Origin: Alentia gelatinosa
Lineage: Eukaryota > Annelida > Polychaeta > Phyllodocida > Polynoidae
Direction: 5' to 3'
NCBI GenBank assembly: GCA_950022655.1
Contig: OX465584.1
Location: 65,038,722-65,102,721 of the forward strand
Length of the DNA stretch: 64,000 nucleotides
In this document: in pieces, positions 11,191-21,987 of the stretch
Layout: every line of letters begins with the position of its first letter
Numbering within the stretch: the stretch's first letter is position 1
Notes under the pieces: model-generated
Database searches by the model: none
The model's input: only the letters and a program-made list of their open reading frames with translations
Told to the model about the DNA's origin: nothing
Translations under genes and position numbers: made by a program

Positions 11191-12399
11191 ATGTCGACCG
11201 AACGCAGAAGCACCAGACCAAAGGCACCTGCAGAGAAAAGTTCTGCAGATGAAAGGCCAATAGTCGCAACGGGCGCACAACCACAGAAAAAGGTATCTAT
11301 GGCCGGCAATGCCAAAGAAATAGCAGAATTGCGAGACCAAGTGAGTGAAATGGTAGCAATACTGCGAGAAAACCAGAGTGAGAGGAAAAACGAGAGAGAA
11401 AGAGCGAAAGATAGAGAGAAGCGACAGAGGAGCAGACCCAGCCGGGACAAATCGACGGGCAGATCGACGGGCAGTAGAAGCGGCAGTCGGCTTAGCAGAC
11501 GAGAGAGCTGGGAAAGCAGCACCGATACATCGATGACAGACCAGGGCAGCGAGGCGTCCAGCGGCTACACCCCTGTGAAAAGCAGGGCAGGCAGCGAGCG
11601 GTGGCGGCGCCCCTCGTCAGCACAAGACCACCACGAGCGCCGGCAACGCAGCAGGCACGGAGGGCGTCCGCACTCAGAACGACCCAGACACACAGGACGC
11701 AAGCACACAGACGCGCGGTCTCTGACCAGAGACAGCGACTTGAGCGACAGGGTCGCTAAGTTCTTAGCGGAAACCAAGAAGACTTCCGACCAAGGTAAAA
11801 AACTTTATTATGGATATGCTCACGTGTCTAGGGGGAAGAAGAAGGAGAAATGTGCTTTAGGTGAATTGTCATTAGCAGAAACGATATGGGGACTCACGCA
11901 GGTTAAAAAATTGTATAAGAACGAGAGAAAAATCTTCAGAGCGATTGAGAAACATGTTGAAAAAATTGTAGAAGATGCAATGTGCTATGCTTTTGAAAAT
12001 GTCAGGTCTTTTTCGGAAGAGGTCTGTTCACAAATCCAGGACGGCAGACTGGAATGGACGGATGAGTACGAGATAGACAAATTACGCTTGAAACTATCCC
12101 AAAAGGGCGAAATCGCACCGCAAATCGCTGTATGAGAAAGTAAAAGCGAAGGTTTCAGGTTGACAAGTGAGCTCTCGGGTGCAAAACCAGCCCCCCCATG
12201 CCGGCAATACAACGAGGGTACGTGCTCCCAGAATGATGACCACGTAAGCGGAGGGTACAGACACCTGCACATATGCAGCCATTGCATATGGGCAAAATGT
12301 ACACCACTCCCACACAGTGAGAAGGAATGTCGCATTAAGAAAGCGAAGGTTGAGAGAAAGAAGGCACAAGAAAGAGATGGTGCAAAGAAGGATTTTTAG
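11191..12399 (+). pseudogene. gag: Ngaro Gag, split by an in-frame stop
   Basis: The first in-frame ATG is at 11191. The frame runs 314 codons to TGA at 12133-12135, and the same frame then continues to TAG at 12397-12399. The first part is highly charged (Arg/Ser/Lys-rich, with a coiled-coil-like stretch EIAELRDQVSEMVAIL). The second part holds a Cys/His cluster (C-x7-C ... H-x-C-x2-C ... C ... H-x5-C) like the zinc-finger region of DIRS/Ngaro Gag proteins. The single TGA between the two parts is probably a nonsense mutation; readthrough cannot be excluded. The RT frame overlaps the end in the -1 frame, at a run of five T (12393-12397). Confidence 0.7.
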
Positions 12400-14315
12400 T
12401 ACAGGTTTTATCCCCAGAAGACTGGGACAGAGGTTCAAATGTAAGTAATAAGCTGGTAAAACAAAAGGTACACAATGTAAGAGTCGAGGAGGCAACAAAA
12501 GCCGCACGAGAAGCAAAAGCTAGCGACGCAGTCGCTAGAGACGGTAGACGCCAACAACAGGCGCCAGGTACACAGGGTGTAAGTTCATCACAAAGATATG
12601 CACAATTTGTTGGTGAAAATTGGCCAGACCCGACCCCGGCAGCGGAAAAAATCGCGGGGCGAGTTATGGCAACCTACAATGAAGTAAAGAAACGAGCCAT
12701 TCCAAATTATCTGGGTGCTAAAATACAGGTTCCGTCGGCGATGCACTGCGACAGCTGGAACAAGCTGCTCGTAGGGTATCACGACTGTGAGATTGCACAA
12801 TACATAAGGTACGGTTGGCCGATAGCCTACGCGGCCGAATCGATTCCCACCAGTACAGAGGTAAATCACCCGTCTGGGAGGGAATACCCCCGCCATGTCG
12901 CGAATTTTCTCGAGAAGGAGTGCGCCATGGGGGCGATGGTGGGTCCCTTTGAGGAAAAGCCATTCGCTCCATGGACCAAAATCAGCCCAATAATGACACA
13001 ACCTAAAAAGGTAGAAGGTGAAAGACGAGTAATAATCGACTTTTCATTTCCTAGAGGGGCATCGGTCAATGACGGGATCCCTAAGAACGTATTTGAAGGG
13101 AAAACCATTGACTATAAACTCCCCACGATCGCAGACATGGCGGCCCAAGTTGAAAAGGCAGGCCAAGGCGCATTTCTCTGGAAATGCGACTTGGAGAGAG
13201 CCTACAGACAATTAAGAACAGACCCTCTAGCTTACCCCCTCACCGGGGTAAAACATGAGGATAAATACTATGTGGATATTTGTATCGCTCGGGGTTGCCG
13301 CACATCCGGCCTCATTCAACAAAGGGTATCCGAGGCAATCTGTTACCTCGTCAGACAAGAGGGCCATCATATCATTGCATATGTTGACGATTTTGGGGGG
13401 GTTGGACAAACGTCAGCCAAAGCAATGCAAGCCTATGAAAAGTTTCATGGCGTCTGCAGAGAGCTAGGTGTGGCGATCGCCCCAGCAAAATCCGTTCCGC
13501 CCACACAAGTCATAGAATGGTTGGGGTACCAAATAGACTCTGTGAAAATGCAGATCTCTGTACCACACAAAAAACTCCAAGAGGTAATGGAAGAGTGTAA
13601 AAAATGGGAAAAGAAAACAAAGGCATCCAAAAGACTCCAAAGTCTGGCAGGCAAACTTGCACACATTTCCCAATGCATTGTGCATGCGCGCAAATTCATG
13701 TGCAGAGTTCTAGACAGCCTAAGAGCCGCACACAAAATCGCGCAGGTAAATGTGGGTAAGGAATTGCTACGTGACTTGGAATGGTTCGGTGAATTCGCAG
13801 TTCGCTTCAATGGCACGCTGATCTTACAACCAGTAAGACCTGTTTTTCACATAGAGTGTGATGCGTGCCTGGAAGGCGGTGGGGGCTACGGCTATGGCGG
13901 GTGGTATGCTGTCGATTTCCCTATGGGTTATAGGGACGACCACCACATCAGCCGGCTGGAAGCCCTCAATGCGGTAATCGCGGTCCGCACCCTGACCCCA
14001 GACGAGTGCACTTGCTGTGACCTGGTCATTGTTAGCGACAACACAGCCAGTGTGAGTGTCCTTAACTCGGGCCGGGCCAAGGACCCGGTTATGGCCCGGT
14101 GCGCTAGGCACCTGGCAATGTTCTGCGGTCTACGACAGATTCACGTGACCCTAGAGCATAAACGAGGCGAACTTCTGGTCCTAGCTGACGCATTGTCTCG
14201 TAGGGGGATATCAGTACCCCATCGAGAAATCGCTATGAAAAGAACTCGTGACCTCGGTCTCATTGAAGTCAGGGCCATTCACCCTGACGAGATTATCGCT
14301 AATGATTTGTGGTGA
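12390..14315 (+). CDS. Ngaro reverse transcriptase-RNase H
   Basis: The frame is open from about 12363 (overlapping the gag end) to TGA at 14313-14315; the first ATG is at 12666. The RT palm shows WKCDLERAYRQ and the catalytic YVDDFGG (about 13378-13398), a variant of the YxDD box. RNase H follows, with acidic residues in IECDACLEGG, the Glu of SRLEALNAV, VSDNTAS and the final LADALSRR. Copying would occur on the element's RNA. The product is probably made as a Gag fusion by -1 slippage or from an internal start; neither is proven. Confidence 0.82.
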   Translation, partial: GFLVQVLSPEDWDRGSNVSNKLVKQKVHNVRVEEATKAAREAKASDAVARDGRRQQQAPGTQGVSSSQRYAQFVGENWPDPTPAAEKIAGRVMATYNEVKKRAIPNYLGAKIQVPSAMHCDSWNKLLVGYHDCEIAQYIRYGWPIAYAAESIPTSTEVNHPSGREYPRHVANFLEKECAMGAMVGPFEEKPFAPWTKISPIMTQPKKVEGERRVIIDFSFPRGASVNDGIPKNVFEGKTIDYKLPTIADMAAQVEKAGQGAFLWKCDLERAYRQLRTDPLAYPLTGVKHEDKYYVDICIARGCRTSGLIQQRVSEAICYLVRQEGHHIIAYVDDFGGVGQTSAKAMQAYEKFHGVCRELGVAIAPAKSVPPTQVIEWLGYQIDSVKMQISVPHKKLQEVMEECKKWEKKTKASKRLQSLAGKLAHISQCIVHARKFMCRVLDSLRAAHKIAQVNVGKELLRDLEWFGEFAVRFNGTLILQPVRPVFHIECDACLEGGGGYGYGGWYAVDFPMGYRDDHHISRLEALNAVIAVRTLTPDECTCCDLVIVSDNTASVSVLNSGRAKDPVMARCARHLAMFCGLRQIHVTLEHKRGELLVLADALSRRGISVPHREIAMKRTRDLGLIEVRAIHPDEIIANDLW

Positions 14316-15257
14316 TTTCTTTTAGGTGAGAGCCTCCACCGACAATACGTGGCTAATCTATCTGAACTGTGTTCAAAAGGAACCTCGAAAAATCGCGATG
14401 TCCAAAAGAAGACATACGTATCATTAATGCTGCATTATCAGTATGATCCTTTGCATCCTAAATATTCTGAGTTGTGTATGTATACGCAGTTACTTTTTAA
14501 TTCGTTTGATTCTCCGGCGACTGTAAAAAATTATCTTAGCGGAGCTAAAAATGCTGTACTCGCACAAGAAGGCGATTTTACTATGTTTAACCATCCTATG
14601 GTAACGAGATTCGTGGGTATCATGACAAAAGGTAGCACACATACTCCTAGACAAGCACGTGAGTTGAGCATACATGAGGTAAAGTTTATATGTGACTCGT
14701 TAAAGCGCCTCGGACTTGAAGGACTGGTTGTGAGGGCTATTGTGTTATTTCTCCTCAACACCTTCTTACGACAATGTCACGTGACACAATCATCAAACAA
14801 CATTCACCTCCTTAAAAGAAAACACGTGACATTCCATCAACAAGGTATGTGGGTCCAGGTACCCACCTCAAAGACTACCTCGACCCCGGTCGAGCTCTGG
14901 GTGACTAAACATGTTGTTCCAAAGTACTGCCCTGTGAGGGCCCTTGAGAAAATACTCGAACTTTCAGCTCGCCTCAGAGAGGCGCCTTTGTTCGCGGCAC
15001 CAGACACCGCCCTGCCGATACAGGTAAAAAGAGCTACCACTATGTTGAGGTTAGCCGCCGTATTAGGTAGCATACCGGACCCGGACAATATTACCTTACA
15101 CTCCCTTAGGAGAACCGGGGCATGCCTAGCTGCACGCGCAGGTATGCCAGAAAAAGACATTGCACTTCACGGCCTTTGGGCTTCCAAGGCTGTGCGGACT
15201 TACGCACCCAAACGATTATACACAAATGTATCTGCAACCTTGGAAAAACTTTTCTAG
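14316..15257 (+). CDS. Ngaro tyrosine recombinase
   Basis: This is in the same frame as the RT, separated only by the TGA at 14313-14315, and open to TAG at 15255-15257. The C-terminal catalytic block shows HSLRRTGA (H-x-x-R), HGLW and the likely nucleophile Tyr in VRTYAP. An upstream Arg in FLRQCH fits the first catalytic Arg. It would integrate the circular DNA form. Just after the RT stop the sequence TGATTTCTTTTAG resembles a 3' splice site, so removal of the stop by splicing is a possible alternative to a nonsense mutation. Confidence 0.82.
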   Translation, partial: FLLGESLHRQYVANLSELCSKGTSKNRDVQKKTYVSLMLHYQYDPLHPKYSELCMYTQLLFNSFDSPATVKNYLSGAKNAVLAQEGDFTMFNHPMVTRFVGIMTKGSTHTPRQARELSIHEVKFICDSLKRLGLEGLVVRAIVLFLLNTFLRQCHVTQSSNNIHLLKRKHVTFHQQGMWVQVPTSKTTSTPVELWVTKHVVPKYCPVRALEKILELSARLREAPLFAAPDTALPIQVKRATTMLRLAAVLGSIPDPDNITLHSLRRTGACLAARAGMPEKDIALHGLWASKAVRTYAPKRLYTNVSATLEKLF

Positions 15258-15260
15258 TTT

Positions 15261-15332
15261 GCGGTGTGTTAAGAGACTATAAAATATAATAAAAGTTTCT
15301 TTTACTGCAAACAATATTTGTGTTCACTCGTT
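15261..15332 (+). repeat. Ngaro B1 repeat
   Basis: This repeat starts four bases after the recombinase stop codon and is repeated as B2 at 15637-15710. The two share GTTAAGAGACTATA and TTTGTGTTCACTCGTT. It contains AATATAATAAAA, a possible poly(A)-signal-rich tail. Confidence 0.88.
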
Positions 15333-15336
15333 AATT

Positions 15337-15541
15337 GTGGACAATTGTAAATTGGCGTTTAATTGCTAGAGGGCAACACTGAAAATATTCCCGAGGCAAA
15401 TCAATGAATATTCATGAGGTAACGCGGCAAAACACCGTGCATCTGTTTTTCAGAGGCAATCAAAAGGAGCAGTATATAGGCCCCTGGATGTTGTATTGAC
15501 TCAGCACTTTTCTCTCAAAGCCTGCTCACACGCAACGATTC
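15337..15541 (+). repeat. Ngaro A2 repeat
   Basis: This is the second copy of A1 (205 bp), joined to B1 through AATT at 15333-15336. It differs from A1 at about three bases. Confidence 0.9.
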
Positions 15542-15636
15542 CCCACCCACCATCCCAAAACAACAATGTGATTAAAGTTGATTGTATCTGTATAATTCAG
15601 ATGTAATAACATGTACAATTTTATAAATCCGTCTAA

Positions 15637-15710
15637 GCGGTATGTGTTAAGAGACTATATAATATAATAAAAGTTTCTTTTACTGCAAACAATATTTGTG
15701 TTCACTCGTT
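15637..15710 (+). repeat. Ngaro B2 repeat
   Basis: This is the second copy of B1, with a two-base difference in length near its start. It ends at GTTCACTCGTT, immediately before AATT and the resumed MITE. Confidence 0.88.
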
Positions 15711-15851
15711 AATTACTTCTACATTAACGAATGACGTCATTTGTCAAGTGTATCCCACTAGAGCAATATTTTTCATTTTTCTGAACTCCAGACCGAATAC
15801 AGTGACCCAATGTTAAGCCTATGGAGTTTTTTTATTAGGGGTAGGATAAAG
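15711..15851. mobile_element. MITE, right part after the Ngaro insertion
   Basis: This continues the MITE broken at 10947: AATTACTTCTACATTAACG, ATGACGTCATTTGTCAAGTG, then AACATTGG-like and CCTATGGAG blocks ending TTATTAGGGGTAGGATAA. It aligns in reverse complement with 22984-23125 and 52872-53010. Confidence 0.85.
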
Positions 15852-17047
15852 CCGTTATTCCACTCGGGCCCCCTACTCCTCATCTTATGTCGAAGATGAG
15901 TTATCATTCAGGAAGTTGAGGCGAGATAGTGAAACACACATCCACATGTGGGATACAAGGAACAAATCTTTATTCCCAACCCGCATCACTGTAAAAAAAT
16001 CAAATATGTACATAGAAAATGAATGATCACTGTCACTTTACAGAGATGGCAGTTTTCCTCTTTTCAGAGGAATTCTTTGTTCTTATTTTCAGTTATTCCC
16101 TTGTATAAAACAAAGATAGACACCAATAAACAGTCGTTCAAACCTCCCCATTAATTATATGTAAACTCGAGCCCAAGAGCATAGGTAAAAACGCTGTGTT
16201 TTCCATGTTTTCTCAGTCTCTCTGAGGCAGTAAATTCCACCTGATGAATATATCCTTGTTTTTCATGACCCCAACTGACATCCTCAACAACAAATGATAT
16301 AGTCATCATTGATGAATCAGCTTAGAATTATTCTTAAAAAGTAAAGGGTGGAAACCACTGAGATTCCGATGCTCGAAGACACACCCTTGAATAGAATTAA
16401 TGTATCTTTAATGTCAGATACAAAGTCGCCATTGAAAACAGAAAATCAGTATTATTTCTCGAAAACACACTCTCCCAGCAGATCTTTCGCGGCACTTGCG
16501 ATTACTAATCTTTGCTTCAACGCACTGACGTCACATAGAGAAACTACATGTCGGGTTGTTACAGTCAAAAGGTTATGAAACTGAAACCACCCATATATAA
16601 TTATCAACAAAGCTGGACTGCCCAATGAAATTTTTATTAATTATAAAACCGTAGACGAGGAAGTTTTATAAAACAGTGAGTAAAATATCAAACGATATGA
16701 CATGAATACAGGTATGTTTAAAACAGTAAAATTTCATTAAGAGTAAAGTCTATGATGTATTTTGTGCTATACAAAGATAAAAATTTGATGACATAGTATG
16801 TAAGTAGTATGAAGTAAAGAGGGTGGGTGGGTGAGGTAAAATAAATACGTGTGTACAGTCTGAGCGTCAGTGAGGAAGAAGGAAGAAGTCACATGACCTG
16901 AATTGACGTCAGAGTAATGCATGAGTAATAAGTTAGGGGGCGCCAGCGTGAGAATTAAGTGCAATTTACAATTACTCACGATGAGGTGGTAAATACTGGA
17001 ATTGTTAAATGAGCTTCACAGACAACCCAGCTGTTTCCTTTTCAGCT
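15852..17047. other. Intergenic; no gene seen
   Basis: AT-rich sequence without a credible coding region. Short ORFs have no recognisable motifs. Confidence 0.4.
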
Positions 17048-17504
17048 TTAACCCTTTAAGGGCCTTGAGGCATCATCCAGCCTAGGGCGAATGATGCCTT
17101 GAGGCATCATCCAGCCCAGGGCGAATGATGCCTTGAGGCATCATCCAGGCCAGGGCGAATGATGCCTTGAGGCATCATTTCTCTACAAAATTGTTTTTAA
17201 CAAAAAATAATGGAGGAACATTAATGAAATTTTCATAGAATGTTTGTATGATACCCTTATTAATATTTCTATTCAAAGGAAATAAAATATTTAAGATTAT
17301 ACGTCATATCACATGATTAAACAATTGAATTGTGTTTTTAACGACTGTGTGCCCGTCCTCTAGCTGTATAAAGGGCCACCAGCACCCGTCCTCCAGGATG
17401 TACCTTGGCCACGAGCAAGATGTGAAACTTGTGCAGAAACTTATCTGCCTCATCTTGATAGTGAGGCCTCAATGTGAGACCACCCAGTAGGGTGAATTGT
17501 TGGC

Positions 17505-17537
<33 letters not shown>

Positions 17538-17557
17538 ACCCGTCCCTAAAGGGTTAA
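17048..17557. mobile_element. piggyBac-like MITE with TTAA ends
   Basis: TTAA at 17048-17051 is followed by CCCTTTAAGGGC. The right end GTCCCTAAAGGG is followed by TTAA at 17554-17557. TTAA target duplication with CCC-starting inverted ends is the hallmark of piggyBac-type transposition. Just inside the left end are three tandem 34-bp units containing GATGCCTTGAGGCATCAT. A 25-base A run lies near the right end. It is non-coding. Confidence 0.8.
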
Positions 17558-17724
17558 AGCACCGTATAACGTGAATCAATATTTGATAAGGCTGCCCTTT
17601 GGAGTGAGCACATGTGACATGTTGACAAACAAAACCCTGCAACTCCTGAGATACAAGCAGGAGAGGAAGTAAGGCACTTGATCTATTCTAGCAGAGTGGT
17701 GAAACGCCTGAAACATTCATTTGG

Positions 17725-19065
17725 TCGACGATTCCAGGTGACGATTCAGCGTCGTCGAGCACCACCTGACGACTATTGGCTAGACGATCTACAGTCATCA
17801 CGTTTTTAGTTGTTTAGTGTAAACACCGGGTTAGGGCACCACCTGATGACTATTGGCTAGACAATCTACAGTCATCACGTTTTTAGTCGTCTAGTGTAAA
17901 CGCCAGGTTAGGGCACCACCTGACGACTATTGGCTAGACGATCTACAGTCGTCACATTTTTAGTCGTCTAGTGTAAACGCCGGGTTAGGGCACCACCTGA
18001 CGACTATTGGCTAGACAATCTACAGTCGTCACGTTTTTAGTTGTCTAGTGTAAACGCCGGGTTAGAGCACCACCTGATGACTATTGGCTAGACGATCTAC
18101 AGTCATCACGTTTTTAGTCGTCTAGTGTAAATGCCGGGTTAGGGGCACCACCTGACGACTATTGGCTAGACGATCTACAGTCGTCACATTTTTAGTCGTC
18201 TAGTGTAAACGCCGGGTTAGGGCACCACCTGACGACTATTGGCTAGACAATCTACAGTTGTCACGTTTTTAGTTGTCTAGTGTAAACGCCGGGTTAGGGC
18301 ACCACCTGATGACTATTGGCTAGACGATCTACAGTCATCACGTTTTTAGTCGTCTAGTGTAAATGCCGGGTTAGGGGCACCACCTGACGACTATTAGCTA
18401 GATGATCTACAGTCATCATGTTTTTAGTCGTCTAGTGTAAACGCTGGGTTAGTACACCACCTGATGACTATTGGCTAGACGATCTACAGTCATCACGTTT
18501 TTAGTTGTCTAGTGTAAACGCCGGGTTAGACCACCACCTGACGACTATTGGCTAGACAATCTACAGTCATCACGTTTTTAGTCGTCTAGTGTAAACGCCG
18601 GGTTAGAGCACCATCTGACGACTATTGGCTAGATGATCTTCAGTCATCACGTTTTTAATTGTCTAGTGTAAATGCCGGGTTAGGGGCACCACCTGACGAC
18701 TATTGGCTAGACAATCTACAGTCATCACGTTTTTAGTTGTCTAGTGTAAACACCGGGTTAGTGCACCACCTGACGACTTTTGGCTAGAAGATCTACAGTC
18801 ATCACGTTTTTAGTTGTCTAGTGTAAACGCCGGGTTAGTGCACCACCTGACGACTATTAGCTAGACGATCTACAGTCATCACGTTTTTAGTTGTCTAGTG
18901 TAAACACCGGGTAAGGGCACCACCTGATGACTATTGGCTAGACGATCTACAGTCGTCACGTTTTAGTTGTCTAGTGTAAACACGGGGTTAGGGCACCACC
19001 TGACAACTATTGGCTAGACAAGCTACAGTCGTCACGTTTGAGTTATCTCGTCTAAACGCCTGGCA
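17725..19065. repeat. ~77-bp minisatellite, about 17 units
   Basis: Each unit contains CACCTGACGACTATTGGCTA, GATCTACAGTC, TCACGTTTTTAG and GTGTAAACGCCGGGTTAG. Neighbouring units differ by a few bases, mostly C/T at CpG sites (GACGA/GATGA). A related two-unit stretch occurs at 47455-47640, followed in both places by GGCAGCAAAGTGCA-like sequence, so the array is an expansion inside a dispersed element. The unit itself has inverted words (TCGTC/GACGA). Confidence 0.9.
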
Positions 19066-19767
19066 GCAAAGTGCATTAGCAGCTGTAAACTAATGCCAAA
19101 TACACATTTTGATACACTGATTTTGGAACATTGATGTACCTTTGTTGGCGGCAAAGGAAAGTTAATTTGTTTGAGGCGAAGCATCCTAACGGAGTCGGCC
19201 CCAGTCTGTAGATGTAGGACAGCTAGGCAAGGGTCGGCCAATGATTAGTGAATGTCCCTCCCTTGAGATGTCCTTTACTTGTCGACGAGTTGTGGCTCGA
19301 TGTTCCTAAATCGGTCACCAAAGGTTTATCAACATGCTAATAAATCAAGTCGCCAATAATGGAACGTTGGTAAATGGCGGTTGATTGGGTGGCGGAGGTA
19401 TTATGTAATTTGCCTAACTAGTTCACCGACTGCTTTATGATTTCGGAACTAATCGTTCAATCCTTTGTTTATTGGTCGTAATTCAACAACGATGGTTGAT
19501 TTTCAATTACGGCCAGTAGTAATCCTGAAATGGTGACTTACCAAAGAAATTTTACCCCCAAAAAATCAAAACTTTTATGGGACTGGAGAATAAATGCCCC
19601 TCAATAAGAAATTAAGAAACTGGACCCTGTCTGAGGAATGTAAGACTCTTTAGACTTGTTTATTTCTCAGGATCCATATTTCATGTGTGTTTTAATACAA
19701 GGTTTGTGAATAAAGGCCTTATAAAATCATGGAGACTTAGAAAACATACAGAATCACAATACAACTT
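19066..19767. other. Non-coding tail of repeat and anonymous DNA
   Basis: The first 60 bp match 47567-47630 (end of the dispersed element). Around 19350-19510 there are imperfect inverted words (TTGGTAAATGG, AACGATGGTTGAT). No gene is seen. Confidence 0.35.
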
Positions 19768-21092
19768 ATATGGGTCGGATTTTTGAAACCTGCTAAATTC
19801 CGCTTTGAGCCTGGGATAAAACATGCAAAATTTTTTTTAGAATTATACTTCTTTTTATATTTTATGTTAACCACCTACTAAGTACCTTCCAGAAAAACAT
19901 TATTCCAACAAAATCAGATGAATGGTTTAGATTTGAGAGCCTTTTGAAGTTGTGTTTAATACTGCAGTTTGTCCAGCCCCCTAAAAATTTGAAATTTCAA
20001 GAAATGTTATAAATGCTTATAACTTAAGAAAGACTAATATTATATGGTAACACACATTATATTTTACACAGGATACTTTTATTATATATTAGATTTAAAA
20101 GAAAAGCTCTGAACCATATTTGGGGTGTTGGGCAACACAGGGGTGTCGGACAACACGAGGGGTGTCGGACAACACGTTAATAGAATTGCTCAGAACAATG
20201 AGAAAAATAATAGTTGAGGCTATAATCCTTTATATTTTTAATGAAGTGATAATAAGCTATATTTAACAAAGCAAACCACTCAATTACTGATAAAAAACAA
20301 CCCCAAAATCATAACTTATATCACAGCATGTTGTCCGACACCCCGGGGTGTCGGACAACACGTTTTTGAACCATAAAAAGTATATTTTTTTATTTAGAAA
20401 AAAATCAACCTGGGTATTCATGAGTGGTAGGGGTACTTAATATAAACAGGGATATTTGTTATTCCATTATGATTATTGTTTCTTTTATACATCCTTTAGA
20501 GATGTGTGGTCCAACACACCATTTTTTGGAAAAATATCATCATGGAATCATAATGTTCTGATATCAGAATGGATAATCCGATTGTGTTGAAACTTTCAGG
20601 TATCACAGCCAGGATTCTTGTCGCATTGTACAATAAAGGAAAATTAATTTCTCTACATATATTTCATTAGTACTGTTCACTGAAAGTCGGGGTGTTGAAC
20701 AACATGCTCTATGGGTCTCTATGTTGGAAAATTTGAAGGTCCTAGATATTTTTCACCATTTTAATATTTTTTCTATCTTTTACCAATTTTCAAAATTATA
20801 TTGTCTACACTTCTCATGACATATTCTTTAAACATCTTAATAAATACAATTGGCTCTAAATTGTGTCTCCCAAAATTTGAACAAGGTGAAAATCACTAGA
20901 AAAACACAGTTTTTGTTGATTTTCGGAAGGAAAAATTCCTCAGAGCTCTACAAAACCCTAGTTGGAAAGAAAGACTATCAAAAGATGCACCAAATAATTT
21001 AATTTTTACATTAATGAGATATGTGTATACAACATGAACCTTGAATAAGCTTATTTTGGCAATTTAGCAGGTTTTAAAAATCCCACCCATAT
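19768..21092. mobile_element. Non-autonomous TIR element, ~1.3 kb
   Basis: The left end ATATGGGTCGGATTTTTGAA is followed by ACCTGCTAAATT; the right end is the reverse complement with about two mismatches (GGTTTTAAAAATCCCACCCATAT). The interior has no ORF above background but carries repeated GGGTGTCGGACAACAC words at about 20142, 20159 and 20344, and variants at 20500 and 20690. The superfamily is not assigned. Confidence 0.7.
20329..20360. repeat. Perfect 32-bp palindrome
   Basis: The half-site TGTTGTCCGACACCCC is followed directly by its exact reverse complement. The same word occurs singly elsewhere in the enclosing TIR element. Confidence 0.95.
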
Positions 21093-21910
21093 TTCAACTG
21101 ATATGCTCAAACCACCAAACCTTGAATCTTGAACCAGGAACCGTTTATAGCTGTATGGATATAAAACTTATGGCATGGATACAGTGCAGGCAATCTCATA
21201 TTCATATAAACTGTGTAAATTATTTTGACCGATGATTGACCTGGTGAGTGCACATGAGTCAATGAACCTCTTTAGATACATTCTAAAAACAGACATCATT
21301 ATTGACATTTAGTATTGACCTGACTCAAACAGCCATACACTGATAAAGCAGTACATTTAGAATACAGTAATATGAGAAAACCTGGGCCTTGTTTTTTAGT
21401 CAAGATTATCTTAGGCTTAGACCGTCTTAAGACAAAAGTGTGCTAGAGACAAGATATCTTAGAGGATCTTTGATATATCTTGGGCTGAGACGACTTAGGG
21501 GCGTCATAGGTGTCTTTTAGTCAAGATTCTCTTGAGATATCTTAGGCTATCTTAGCTCAAATTGGCTTCAAAACGGTCTCAGCCCAAGACAAGGTTGGGG
21601 GTGTCGTAGAGGTGTCTTTGAGGTGTCTTAGAGCCAAGTGACTGGGAAGTACTGGTAGGTGAGTGAGTAGGTGAGTACTATTGGGTGAGGTCTGTTGAGA
21701 TAGGAGTATTGAGTGAGGACTGTTGAGTGCAGACTGGTGAGTGAGGATTAGTGAGTGAGGATTGATGAGTGTGGACTTGTGAGTGAGGACATGTAAGTGA
21801 TTATTATATATGTTATATGCGTTGCCCATAAACCAACCTCTGCTAAAGTATTGGTAATAAATATATACCAGGAGAGTATAGTGGCATAGAAATATGTACC
21901 ACCCTTCTTT

Positions 21911-21987
21911 GAAATCCCACAGGAGACTCAGTGGTGGAGTGGTTATGTCATTGGTTTTATGATCTAAGGGTCGGGTGTTCAATCCCC
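21911..21987 (+). repeat. tRNA-like / SINE head
   Basis: A box A-like word (GTGGTGGAGTGGTTATG) and a box B-like word (GGGTGTTCAATCCCC) are spaced as in a tRNA gene. A full cloverleaf is not convincing, so this is more likely a tRNA-derived SINE head or tRNA pseudogene. Confidence 0.45.

Larger units (their letters stand above)
10948..15710 (+). mobile_element. Ngaro-like tyrosine-recombinase retrotransposon
   Basis: The order A1 - gag - RT/RNase H - tyrosine recombinase - B1 - A2 - B2 is the split-direct-repeat layout known for Ngaro/PAT-type elements of the DIRS order. A1 and A2 are 205 bp each and differ by about three bases; B1 and B2 are about 72-74 bp. No LTRs or aspartic-protease/DDE integrase domains are present. 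The element lies inside a MITE, with AATT at both junctions (10944-10947 and 15711-15714), also present at the B1/A2 junction. That is expected if a circular intermediate recombined at a short shared sequence. Two in-frame stops suggest the copy is no longer fully active, unless they are bypassed. Confidence 0.88.

Noticed and set aside
11151..11522. Minus-strand Leu/Ser-rich ORF opposite Ngaro gag
   Set aside because: Complement of the Arg/Ser-rich Gag sequence; gag has the expected position and downstream zinc-finger region.
17725..19065. Regularly spaced repeat considered as CRISPR or satellite centromere
   Set aside because: Whole units repeat without spacers, and the array is only 1.3 kb and related to a dispersed element.
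21911..21987. Functional tRNA gene
   Set aside because: A and B box-like words are present, but acceptor and anticodon stems do not pair convincingly and it lies inside a TIR element.
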